This document shows, piece after piece, positions 8,178 through 16,015 of a stretch of DNA of 50,622 nt. The stretch is from Desulfitibacter alkalitolerans DSM 16504 (lineage in GTDB: Bacteria; Bacillota; DSM-16504; Desulfitibacterales; Desulfitibacteraceae), in contig NZ_JHVU01000030.1 in assembly GCF_000620305.1 (NCBI RefSeq), positions 1 through 50,622 on the forward strand, written 5' to 3'. Both the position numbers and the translations under genes were made by a program. How positions within the stretch are numbered: the first letter of the stretch is position 1; each line of letters opens with the position of its first letter. The notes beneath the pieces were generated by a model that made no database searches, was not told where the DNA came from, and saw only the letters and a program-made list of their open reading frames with translations.

Positions 8178-8836
8178 GACCTATCTTCCCTTTCTTCAAC
8201 AGTTATTTCTTCCATTTCTTCAATATTCACCTCATCAACAAGTCGGTAATTTGACCAAAACAAATCAATGTCCTTTTTACGCATAGGATTATCCTCATAT
8301 GCCTTATTTTTTTTACTGGGATAAATATTATAGTCCTTAATGCTTTGTTGTTCCCAGGCTATCTGTAAATCTTCTATATTAGGATATTTTTCTTCAAGAA
8401 AAGCAGCAAAATCTTTTCTAATTTGTTCAAAATAAAGACTTTGTTGTTTTCTACGCCTATAAAAAAGAGAATATTCAACTCTTTCTTTAGTCTTTTGTAT
8501 CATCTGCTGAGGTAGAATATCATATAATTCTAGTACACTTTCAATTCCTTTTTCTAAATTCTTACGTGCTTCTTCTGATACTATTTGAGTATTTTTATTG
8601 GACATTTCATGAATTCTATAAGCATAACCCGCTAGATCTTCAACACCCCATCTGCCACTAAATGCACGTTGAAGCACTTTAGGAATGGGTCCCATTATTG
8701 CATGCCTAGTAGTAGATCCATACTTAAATGGTGAGTTTTCTAAATAAGTGTCAAAGCAATCTAAAATGTTGTGAATCTTTTTGTTAACATTATTCATATC
8801 GACAGTTGTTCCTCCAGATAAAAGAAACCGTCTCAA
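8174..8836 (-). CDS. Possible stand-alone type I-D small subunit (Cas11d-like)
   Basis: A gene of 220 codons sits between cas10d (24 bp before it) and csc2 (ATGA overlap). The frame starts at a TTG at 8836. An internal ATG at 8797 has GGAGG 13 bases upstream and may be the real start, giving about 207 residues. The product appears almost entirely alpha-helical and charged, with KYGSTTRHAIMGPIP near the N-terminus, a long central helical part, and a FAAFLEEKYPNIEDLQIAWE segment. In studied type I-D systems the small subunit Cas11d is made from an internal start within cas10d, and no separate gene is needed. Here the position, the helical composition and the absence of a comparable helical tail on Cas10d suggest that this piece has become its own gene. 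That role is inference; I do not recognise the sequence as a named family. Confidence 0.55.
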   Translation of the reverse strand: MRRFLLSGGTTVDMNNVNKKIHNILDCFDTYLENSPFKYGSTTRHAIMGPIPKVLQRAFSGRWGVEDLAGYAYRIHEMSNKNTQIVSEEARKNLEKGIESVLELYDILPQQMIQKTKERVEYSLFYRRRKQQSLYFEQIRKDFAAFLEEKYPNIEDLQIAWEQQSIKDYNIYPSKKNKAYEDNPMRKKDIDLFWSNYRLVDEVNIEEMEEITVEEREDRS

Positions 8837-8859
8837 CTCTCAACACTCCCTTCTTATTT

Positions 8860-11634
8860 TTATTCAAAGGCTTCTAATATTTCAAATAAACGCCAAGGAA
8901 CATAATTACTTTTACTTTTAGACTCAATCCTACGAAGAATATGACCTGGTGTAGGACTCATTATAATTTGAAAAATATTATTTTTTTCAGGATAATCAGT
9001 ACTGTATACTAAAGCTGCTGCTGAACCAATTTTTTTTAACCATGCTTGTGCCTCATCAAAAGAAAGCCAATCTTTTCCAACCAATTTATTAAGTCCTGAA
9101 GAAGTCGGCACTTTTACTATGCCACTCGAAATATCTTCCGGAATTCCTTCTCCTTCCTCAATCAAAAGAACAGTTGACTGTAATGATAAAGACAAAGTAA
9201 TTAGAATAAATAGTTGGCGTAACCCAGCATTAGCCTTTGAATCATTGCCAAGACTGATACTAGTAGTTGAAGGCACTAAAATCATATGGGGAGTCTGTAT
9301 TATTGATCTCATTTGTGGTATTAATTTATAAACTTGTTTACGGACCTCAGCTAAAACCCCATCTTCATCACTAAAAGTACCTGAAATAGCAGCATCAATA
9401 AGCTCATCTAAGTTCTTAAAATCAGTATTATAAGCTTCATTAATTCTTTTCAAGTCATAACCCAAAATATCATAAATTGCTTCAGTGAATTCCTTGCGAT
9501 ACTTTTTTTGTGTTTCATCTCCTATTTTATAAGTAAAAATATTTGCCAATTCATCCGATGATACTTTGTCCCAAACTACCTTTTTAAATTTTTCGTAAAT
9601 ATTCCCTGTTAGAGAAAAAGAAACTTTATTGGTAGGATCTTTGGTTTCACCTGACATAAGGCTAGTCAGCCGTTCCCATAAATCATTTGCGTTTTTAGTT
9701 AAATCTTCTCCACTATAATATCCTATGTTCATGCGGGGAAAAATTACAATGGTATGCGGAGGCTTAACCCCTAATAGAATTTGCATACAAAATCTCTCAA
9801 ATTTACAATTATCACATATCACAACATATCCGGGGGGTCCATGACTAGGAGCGCGATTTGTATGTGATTCCGGTTTATTAACAAAATCCGCTTTCGCATT
9901 TGTACCACCCTTAAAATACTGATTACAAATAGGGCAAAGATGCTCTCCTTGAGCTTTTCTTGCAAGAGCTTTAGTAGTTTTGTATCCATCAATTTGACTA
10001 TTTACAATTTCCATCAATCTAACTTGTTTAGCAGGATAAATAAGATTTTTTAAAAAAACCCCAGCAACCTTTTTCGGCTTTAATCCATAAGGGCGGTTTT
10101 TATTCTCTACATTATCATAAGCTTCCTTGGTGATGTAAGCCAAAGTTTTAATTAATAATTTCTTTCGTTTATCATCAGATAGTTCTTCTACAGAAACATC
10201 TGGTTGTTCCCAGTCTAGATCTTTGGCTCTTAAACGCCAGTATAAATCAACTGAATAAGCCATATCTACTGCGGGCAAAAATGTTGTAGTTTTTTGCAGC
10301 AGTTCAAAAGAACCTTTTCCAAAATATTTATCATACGATTGTTGTGCATTAGATATTATCTGCTCTAAAGCCCTATGCTTGGCCTTTTTTATTTCCCGTT
10401 CATATTTTTTCTCTAAATTTTCTTTGTTTTTACCCTTTTCCATCTGAATTTCTTCAAATAATTTATTTAAGTTTTTTTCATCCTCCTGAAGAATCTCAAG
10501 TTCATCTAAATTAAAACTTTTTCTATTAAAAATTGTTTTAAAAAACTTAAAAATAACCATTTCCTGACATGCTTTACTAATACGATCAATAATTAAATCT
10601 TTATTCTCAGATATTTTAGTTTGAATCAAATATTTTTTGCTCTTATCATCGGTTTTCTGAGTTTCCATGTCACTAATGACCTTTAAATACTTTATATAAG
10701 TTTTGTTTCTGTATTCTTCCGTTTTTTTTGAAAAACTATTTGGATTAATCCTACTTTGAGCAATTGTTAAATATTCTTCCATTTTACGATAGTCAAAAAG
10801 GTCTGGCTTAGGAAGCATTGATGCTGTTGGAGAACCAACTACCTGCTTTTCCATATCTTTTTTCATGACATTCTCAATAATTTCAACCAAATGTCTTTCT
10901 ATCTCTGAAATTGACGGTGAAAAAATTGTTTGAGTAGCAGCAGTTACATACACTGTACCATTTGGATAATGTATTAATGGTTGCCAGCCTTTTTTTATAT
11001 AAGCTTCCATGCAACTACGGTGAAGAAAGGCTGTTGAAATACCCCTTACTAAAACCTGATGATACGAAATATTTATGTACTGTGAAAGTATACTTTTTTC
11101 TAGTAACTGAATAGCTTCAAAGATAGCTTGTGCTGAAGAAAGGTTATCAATAAGATCTACTATTTCAGATAACTGTTTCCATCTGCTACTATTGTGTCTT
11201 TTGGATATAATTCTTCCAAATACTTTTCCAGGAGTTCGTTCCCTATTCATATGAAATAACACGCCTGATAAAATGTCCTCCTTGCAATAGTTAGAAAAAT
11301 TAAAAAGCTTAATTAATTCATTAATTGCTTCTTGAGTTAACTCTTCATCAATATGAGATTGGTAAGGCTCATCACTCCGAATATAATGCTGCCATACTTC
11401 TTTTTCTTTCCCAATGTCATGAAGAAGAATTCCAAAAAATAATGAAGTTATTTCTTCTGCCTTCAATCCTAATTTTTCTATAAGTAATAATTCTATGGCA
11501 ATAAGAATATCAAGTTGAATAATAGTATGGTCAAAAAGTGTTTGTTCGTAATCAATCTTTTTAGCCAACTTACGCTGCCAACCTCTATTAATCATCCAAG
11601 GAATAGCCTTACTTCTAAATTGTTTTAAGTGCAA
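8860..11634 (-). CDS. cas10d: Type I-D large subunit Cas10d/Csc3 with HD nuclease motif
   Basis: Cas10d is the large subunit of type I-D Cascade and carries the HD nuclease. In this 924-residue protein the N-terminal HD-type motifs are His36 and LLHDIGKE (His72-Asp73). A lysine/glutamate-rich helical stretch lies near residues 380-430. A zinc-finger-like set CPIC (567-570), CDNC (607-610) and Cys616 precedes the palm-like C-terminal half. No GGDD cyclase motif was seen, as is normal for Cas10d. The protein ends soon after TPGHILRRIE without a long helical tail. The start is a TTG with GGGAGGTG ten bases upstream. It is the first gene of the effector operon. Confidence 0.92.
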   Translation of the reverse strand: MHLKQFRSKAIPWMINRGWQRKLAKKIDYEQTLFDHTIIQLDILIAIELLLIEKLGLKAEEITSLFFGILLHDIGKEKEVWQHYIRSDEPYQSHIDEELTQEAINELIKLFNFSNYCKEDILSGVLFHMNRERTPGKVFGRIISKRHNSSRWKQLSEIVDLIDNLSSAQAIFEAIQLLEKSILSQYINISYHQVLVRGISTAFLHRSCMEAYIKKGWQPLIHYPNGTVYVTAATQTIFSPSISEIERHLVEIIENVMKKDMEKQVVGSPTASMLPKPDLFDYRKMEEYLTIAQSRINPNSFSKKTEEYRNKTYIKYLKVISDMETQKTDDKSKKYLIQTKISENKDLIIDRISKACQEMVIFKFFKTIFNRKSFNLDELEILQEDEKNLNKLFEEIQMEKGKNKENLEKKYEREIKKAKHRALEQIISNAQQSYDKYFGKGSFELLQKTTTFLPAVDMAYSVDLYWRLRAKDLDWEQPDVSVEELSDDKRKKLLIKTLAYITKEAYDNVENKNRPYGLKPKKVAGVFLKNLIYPAKQVRLMEIVNSQIDGYKTTKALARKAQGEHLCPICNQYFKGGTNAKADFVNKPESHTNRAPSHGPPGYVVICDNCKFERFCMQILLGVKPPHTIVIFPRMNIGYYSGEDLTKNANDLWERLTSLMSGETKDPTNKVSFSLTGNIYEKFKKVVWDKVSSDELANIFTYKIGDETQKKYRKEFTEAIYDILGYDLKRINEAYNTDFKNLDELIDAAISGTFSDEDGVLAEVRKQVYKLIPQMRSIIQTPHMILVPSTTSISLGNDSKANAGLRQLFILITLSLSLQSTVLLIEEGEGIPEDISSGIVKVPTSSGLNKLVGKDWLSFDEAQAWLKKIGSAAALVYSTDYPEKNNIFQIIMSPTPGHILRRIESKSKSNYVPWRLFEILEAFE

Positions 11635-11776
11635 TGTTTATTTTCACCTCCCAATTTAAAAATATAATTCTTTAATCAAATAATTGGTATCTAAAGATAC
11701 ATTTTTAACATGAAATCTTAATGTCAATTTGGAGCGGAATGTTAATAGCTATGAACTGAAATCCCGCTTGTGCCAG

Positions 11777-11902
11777 CTATATAATCTCAAATAATTTAAG
11801 CAATAATATTAAGATAATAATTGTGCTAAGTGAAAATGTTACTGTCATAGAAATAGTGAAATTGTTTTTATTTTCCATCAAATTACTCCTTTCTACATAC
11901 AT
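11777..11902 (-). CDS. 41-residue single-membrane-helix peptide upstream of cas10d
   Basis: An ATG at 11902 lies ten bases after AAAGGAGG and opens a frame of 41 codons ending in TAG. A second in-frame ATG at 11878 also has AAAGGAG upstream. The product has a short polar N-terminus (MYVERSNLMENKNN) and then one hydrophobic helix (FSLSTIIILILLLKLF) with almost no C-terminal tail. It ends about 140 bp before the cas10d start, in the same direction. It has the size and layout of small membrane toxins or membrane-anchored regulators but no family was recognised. The good ribosome binding sites favour a real gene; the role is unknown. Confidence 0.5.
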   Translation of the reverse strand: MYVERSNLMENKNNFTISMTVTFSLSTIIILILLLKLFEII

Positions 11903-12160
11903 TTGAGTTTTTCCTCCTTTAAGTTCCAGATAGTTTTTAAACTACCATTTATGGATAATTAACTAAAATTTGTAGCATTTATATTGTGCTTAATCTAAAC
12001 AAAATTATTCTATAGAAAAGTAAACACTAATAAACTTAAAAAAAACAACATATACTATTGTTGACCTCTAGCTATAAGGTACTGAAATTTTATTGATAAC
12101 TAATGTTTTGACCTCTTTTAAAAGGGATTACGCCTTGACAACTTATTACCCATATCACAG
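11903..12160. other. A+T-rich intergenic region upstream of the cas operon
   Basis: No gene was found. The region presumably holds the promoter for the small peptide and the cas effector genes, but no clear hexamer pair stands out. A 9-bp direct repeat TTGACCTCT occurs at 12061-12069 and 12108-12116 (47 bp apart), and a palindrome TAGTTTTTAAACTA lies near 11931-11944. These could be regulator sites. Confidence 0.4.
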
Positions 12161-12201
12161 TAAAAAGGCCTTGATATCAACCTAATGTTGCTATCAAGGC
12201 C
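12161..12201 (-). terminator. Rho-independent terminator of the xdhC unit
   Basis: On the minus strand GGCCTTGATA and TATCAAGGCC form a perfect 10-bp stem, with the right-hand arm followed by TTTTTA. It lies about 265 bp past the xdhC stop and ends either the thrC-like/arcC/PLP/xdhC transcript or the small RNA candidate next to it. Confidence 0.85.
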
Positions 12202-12330
12202 ATCTGCATTATTATATTCCTTTGAGTACCTGCTAGAAACGCAACTAGCTTTGCACAGGTTCCGCTATGTTAACCCTCCATGCCTTCCTTTCCTTTTCAT
12301 TATTTTCATTGGTTACTTCATTTCTTGTCT
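12202..12330 (-). ncRNA. Candidate structured RNA ending at an intrinsic terminator
   Basis: The 265-bp stretch between xdhC and the terminator at 12161-12201 has no minus-strand gene, yet contains a good nested stem: ACCTG and AGGT enclose GCTAG...CTAGC with loop TTGCGTTT, around 12225-12262. A purine-rich tract with GGAGGG precedes it. The arrangement of a compact structure followed by a strong terminator suits a small RNA or a 3'-UTR-derived RNA. It does not match a riboswitch class I know. No promoter was identified. The plus-strand open frame here is not supported. Confidence 0.3.
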
Positions 12331-12467
12331 AAAACTAGCCCTTATGTTTATAGTATTAACAAGTACAATATATTTTGTATTAAGATAATCGGCACCGCAT
12401 AGTGCTTGCCGCGAGTGTTTTTAAATTACTTTAATCACACTGCAGGGTGATGCAGGGTGATTATTTT

Positions 12468-13541
12468 TTATCCTGAATTTTGAACCTTCTCGATGAAAAC
12501 TTCCACCTTACCGCCACAGATCAAGCCTTCATCCTCAGCTTCATTAATAGTTAAAGTAACAGTATATGTGGTTGGCTGTCCTGTATCTATCACTTCCAGG
12601 GCTTTTTGCCTTATTTCAGCCTCTACACAACCCCCGCCTATTGTGCCAATAATGCTTCCATCAGCAAGGACCAGCATTTTAGTGCCTACATCTCTCGGTG
12701 CTGAGCCTGTTCTTTTTACAATTGTAACCAGAGCTTTTGGAATCCCTTCATAGCCCCTTACGATAGCTTCAATAACTTCTCTACTCATTGCATCCCCCAT
12801 ACTTCTGCCGCTTTTTATGGCAATTATCTGGGACACAATGGAAACTGCCAGTTCCTCAGGGCTTTGCCCGCCTATATCCAGTCCCATGGGACAATTAAGC
12901 CTGGCTATATTCTCTCTGGAAAATCCAGCCTCGGCAAGCTGCCTTCTTGTAATTGCTGCCCTGCTTTTACTGCCCATCATCCCCAGGTAGGCCATATCTC
13001 TTTCCATGAGCTTCTCCAGGCAAAGAAAGTCATATTTGTGTCCACGGGTTACAAGGATTACCCAGGTATTTTCATCAATATTTATTTGATTTATAGCATT
13101 TTCAAAACTGTCTACAATAATTTCATCTGCATCGGGAAACCGCTGGCTATTAGCAAAAGAAGCCCTATCGTCTATAACAGTTACATGAAAACCTATCATC
13201 TTTAATAAATGACAGGTTGGTTGGGAAACATGACCAGCACCGAAAATAACAGCCTTCGGTGCTGGAATATATTTTTCTAAATAGATTTCAAATTCCCCTT
13301 CATCAACTGCCATTTGAAAAGTTCCGGTTATCTTCTTATCTACTGAAAGCTTATGGACAAAGAGGGTTAATTCATGGGTTAGTTTCGGGGAAAGATCACT
13401 ATAATATACTTCCCCTGAAAAGTCACATAAAATTTTTTTGCCCACAAGGCCCTTTGTGTCACCATATTCTTTAATGATAGTTACTAAAACAACCCTTTTC
13501 TGACTCCTCAGTGCTTTTGACAATTGATAAAAGGCATTCAC
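12468..13541 (-). CDS. XdhC/CoxF-family molybdenum hydroxylase maturation protein
   Basis: XdhC-type proteins bind molybdopterin and help insert sulfurated cofactor into xanthine dehydrogenase and related hydroxylases. The 357-residue product has an N-terminal region, a central Rossmann domain starting AVIFGAGHVSQPT (about 97-109) with VTVIDDRASFAN, and a C-terminal XdhC/CoxI domain with KRTGSAPRDVGTKMLV and GGGCVEAEIR. In this window there is no hydroxylase gene for it to serve, so its partner must lie elsewhere. It is the last gene of a four-gene unit, 24 bp after the PLP enzyme. The family call is firm; the client enzyme is inferred from the purine-type context. Confidence 0.88.
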   Translation of the reverse strand: MNAFYQLSKALRSQKRVVLVTIIKEYGDTKGLVGKKILCDFSGEVYYSDLSPKLTHELTLFVHKLSVDKKITGTFQMAVDEGEFEIYLEKYIPAPKAVIFGAGHVSQPTCHLLKMIGFHVTVIDDRASFANSQRFPDADEIIVDSFENAINQINIDENTWVILVTRGHKYDFLCLEKLMERDMAYLGMMGSKSRAAITRRQLAEAGFSRENIARLNCPMGLDIGGQSPEELAVSIVSQIIAIKSGRSMGDAMSREVIEAIVRGYEGIPKALVTIVKRTGSAPRDVGTKMLVLADGSIIGTIGGGCVEAEIRQKALEVIDTGQPTTYTVTLTINEAEDEGLICGGKVEVFIEKVQNSG

Positions 13542-13565
13542 AAAAACTTCCCCCTGGTTCTAAAA

Positions 13566-14927
13566 CTATCTTAGTTCTTTAATCATTTTATCGTAGTTTT
13601 CTATTTTTGCAAACTCTTCTTCCCAGAAGTCCATGCTTCTCATGGAGTCAATATATTCTTTTGAATAACCAAAGGGCAGCCAATCCTTTTCCTTCTGCTT
13701 GAATAATCTTTCTTTATTTTCTGGTTTACGGAAGTCATAAATATGCTCTTCATCTGCTTTAATAAAGATGTCGTTAAACCATCTTTCTAGAACCATTCCT
13801 TCATATTCAAGGTATCTCTCTTTAAGTTCTTCTAGCACTGAAGGATAACGGTCAAAGCCATCAGTTGCAATTGTAACCACATTGTCATCGGGACCCAGGC
13901 GCAGATATTTAGCCATTTTAATGGCACCAATAATATTGCAAAGACCGGATATGCCAAACTTGCCAGCCAGGTTTTTAGCAGCTGCCTGGGAAACTCCATT
14001 TTTAACCAGAACCTCTTGCCCATCCTCAATTATTTTTAACCCTTTAACACAGTCGTCATCATGTATTAAAGTTACAAAGTCAGTAGTTAATACATTGTGT
14101 ATAAGGGTACACATTTTATCTCCAATTCCTTCAATTCTATGCTGGCCAAGTCCACCAGTTGCAAGGGTTGAGCACTCATATGGTTCTAATGCAACTACTT
14201 TACACTCTGGAAATGCACTCTTAAGCTGGTCACCGGCAGCTATTGTGCCTGCAGATCCAGGTGCAGAAGTAAAGCATGCAACCCTGCCATTACCAATACC
14301 CTTAACAGCTTCTATGGCTGAGTTTCCTGTAACATATCTATGGAAACGATAATTTGGAAGAAGCTCGAATTGGGCCAAAGGCCTATTTTTAGGATCCTTT
14401 TTTAACTCATAGGTTCTTTGCAAGGTTAGAATAACGTCTGATTCAGTTCCCGGGGTCAAATCAAGCTTGCCGCCATATTTTTGGATTCTTTCATACCTTT
14501 CCTTACTCATGTTATCCGGCATGATAACTACTGCCTCATAACCCATCAGGTTGCAGATATAGGCAACACCTATGCCAAAGTTTCCTGTTGATGGTCCTAG
14601 TATTGTATGCTCCCCAGGTATAATATCTCCGTCTACACAGCCCTCCATTAGGGTAGCGTATGCCGGTCCCACCTTATGGGAGCCGGATGGAAAATATTTT
14701 CCAAGGAGTACAACAATATTAGCATCAACACCTGTTAACTCTTTGGGAAGTACAATTTTGTTGACTTCATTCTCTTCATTTTTCCAGGTAATGTTGAAAA
14801 GATTAATTGGGTCAAGTTCGTTCTCTGCTTTTGCTTTTAGAGCTTTTTCCCGTATCTCAGGGGAGATTGTTTCAGGATGAAGCATCTCTTCATAAGTTGG
14901 ACCAAAAGGAATTCTATTTTTGGACAT
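13566..14927 (-). CDS. PLP-dependent fold-II enzyme, cysteine-synthase-like lyase
   Basis: A 453-residue fold-type II PLP enzyme. The likely PLP lysine is in SGSHKVGPAY, the phosphate-binding region appears as STGNFGIG, and a glycine-rich segment CFTSAPGSAGTIAAGDQ follows. It is about 100 residues longer than ordinary cysteine synthases, with a distinct C-terminal extension rich in charged and aromatic residues. In related purine-degrading clusters the fold-II enzyme here is the diaminopropionate ammonia-lyase YgeX, but this protein does not look like YgeX in sequence. It probably eliminates ammonia or a carbamoyl group from an amino-acid intermediate; the substrate is unknown. It lies 20 bp after arcC. 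Confidence 0.75.
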   Translation of the reverse strand: MSKNRIPFGPTYEEMLHPETISPEIREKALKAKAENELDPINLFNITWKNEENEVNKIVLPKELTGVDANIVVLLGKYFPSGSHKVGPAYATLMEGCVDGDIIPGEHTILGPSTGNFGIGVAYICNLMGYEAVVIMPDNMSKERYERIQKYGGKLDLTPGTESDVILTLQRTYELKKDPKNRPLAQFELLPNYRFHRYVTGNSAIEAVKGIGNGRVACFTSAPGSAGTIAAGDQLKSAFPECKVVALEPYECSTLATGGLGQHRIEGIGDKMCTLIHNVLTTDFVTLIHDDDCVKGLKIIEDGQEVLVKNGVSQAAAKNLAGKFGISGLCNIIGAIKMAKYLRLGPDDNVVTIATDGFDRYPSVLEELKERYLEYEGMVLERWFNDIFIKADEEHIYDFRKPENKERLFKQKEKDWLPFGYSKEYIDSMRSMDFWEEEFAKIENYDKMIKELR

Positions 14928-14947
14928 TTTGTATCCCTCCTACATAT

Positions 14948-15886
14948 CTATTTTTTAATAAATCTGGTTCCAGATTTACCCTCAACTGCCTCTAAGAGGT
15001 ATTCAAGTGAAGCTATAACGGAGCTACCGCCCCTTTCAACAAAGGCAACAGCTGCTTCAACCTTGGGACCCATGCTGCCGCTTCCAAATTGACCTTCCTT
15101 CAAGTATTGCTTGGCTTGTTCTGTAGTTAAAACGTCAAGATTCTTCTGTTCTGGAGTACCAAAGTTTACCGCAACTTGAGGTACATCTGTCAGAATCATA
15201 AACAAGTGAGCACCCATTTGCTGTGCCATCAAGCTGCCTGCCCTATCCTTGTCAATTACTGCTTCTACACCTTTTAACATGCCATTTTCTTCGATTACAG
15301 GTATACCGCCCCCACCACCTGCAATAACGATATTGCCTTGATTTACCAGGGCCTTTATGACAGGTAATTCAACAATTTTCTTGGGCTTTGGAGAATACAC
15401 TACCTTTCTCCAACCTCTACCGCTGTCTTCTATCCACTTTTCACCAGTTTGAGCCATTATCTCTTCTGCCTCTTGTTTAGTTAGAAATGCTCCAACAGGC
15501 TTTGTGGGATTTTCAAAAGCAGGGTCATCCTTGTCAACCAATACTCGAGTTAGGATAGTACACACCTGCTTATCTATACCCTCTTTACTTAGAGTATTGG
15601 TCATGGCTTGTGCAATCATATAACCTATAAAACCCTGACTTTCTGCTCCACAAGCAAAAAGCGGCATTGCCGGTACTTTATGCCTTGCTTCCATGTGCTG
15701 CACCAGGATATTTCCTACCTGGGGCCCATTGCCATGAGTAATTATTACTTTATATCCCTCTTTTATTAATTTGACTATATGCTCGCATGTTTTTTCAACA
15801 TTGGTCATTTGCTCTTGAAATGTTCCCTTTTGCTTTGGCTGCAATATGGCATTGCCGCCCAATGCAACAACAACTGTGCTGCCCAT
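14948..15886 (-). CDS. arcC: Carbamate kinase
   Basis: Carbamate kinase moves phosphate from carbamoyl phosphate to ADP, giving ATP, ammonia and CO2. The 312-residue protein has the typical N-terminus VVVALGGNAILQ, the HGNGPQVGN loop, EDSGRGWRKVV and IVIAGGGGGIPV, and KDRAGSLMAQQ, and it ends with GSMGPKVEAAVAFVERGG. Length and motifs are normal. With the YgeW-like carbamoyltransferase nearby it would complete a substrate-level phosphorylation step. The ATG has GGAGGAGAAGC upstream. Confidence 0.95.
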   Translation of the reverse strand: MGSTVVVALGGNAILQPKQKGTFQEQMTNVEKTCEHIVKLIKEGYKVIITHGNGPQVGNILVQHMEARHKVPAMPLFACGAESQGFIGYMIAQAMTNTLSKEGIDKQVCTILTRVLVDKDDPAFENPTKPVGAFLTKQEAEEIMAQTGEKWIEDSGRGWRKVVYSPKPKKIVELPVIKALVNQGNIVIAGGGGGIPVIEENGMLKGVEAVIDKDRAGSLMAQQMGAHLFMILTDVPQVAVNFGTPEQKNLDVLTTEQAKQYLKEGQFGSGSMGPKVEAAVAFVERGGSSVIASLEYLLEAVEGKSGTRFIKK

Positions 15887-15970
15887 AAGCTTCTCCTCCT
15901 CATTAAAGTTATCCTCCGGTTTACATCATGAACAGATCTAGATTTAGGTCCAGTCACACAAATAATAAAA

Positions 15971-16013
15971 ACGTGCCACAGGAACCTGCCACGAGAACCG
16001 TCCCCTTGTCTTG
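15971..16013. repeat. REP-like palindromic element
   Basis: On the minus strand the stretch begins GACAAGGGGACGGTTCTCGT and folds into a hairpin, CGTG-CAGG closing on CCTG-CACG. Sequences of the type GGGGACGGTTCTCGTG recur between genes in many Firmicutes and often accompany REP-associated Y1 transposases; this is recall, not a search. It lies in the 129-bp gap between the threonine-synthase-like gene and arcC. Confidence 0.5.
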
Positions 16014-16015
16014 CT

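Noticed and set aside
12185-12388. Plus-strand open frame of 67 codons between xdhC and the cas region
   Set aside because: It begins inside the terminator hairpin, has no ribosome binding site and runs against all local transcription.
12380-12430. T-box or other riboswitch suggested by GCGGTGCCG
   Set aside because: The stem is only 5 bp and neither a T-box sequence nor a specifier loop is present.
13882-14352. Long plus-strand open frame opposite the PLP enzyme
   Set aside because: It is a shadow of the minus-strand coding gene with no ribosome binding site and no protein-like composition. Similar shadows opposite pduP, pduC and pduG were dropped for the same reason.
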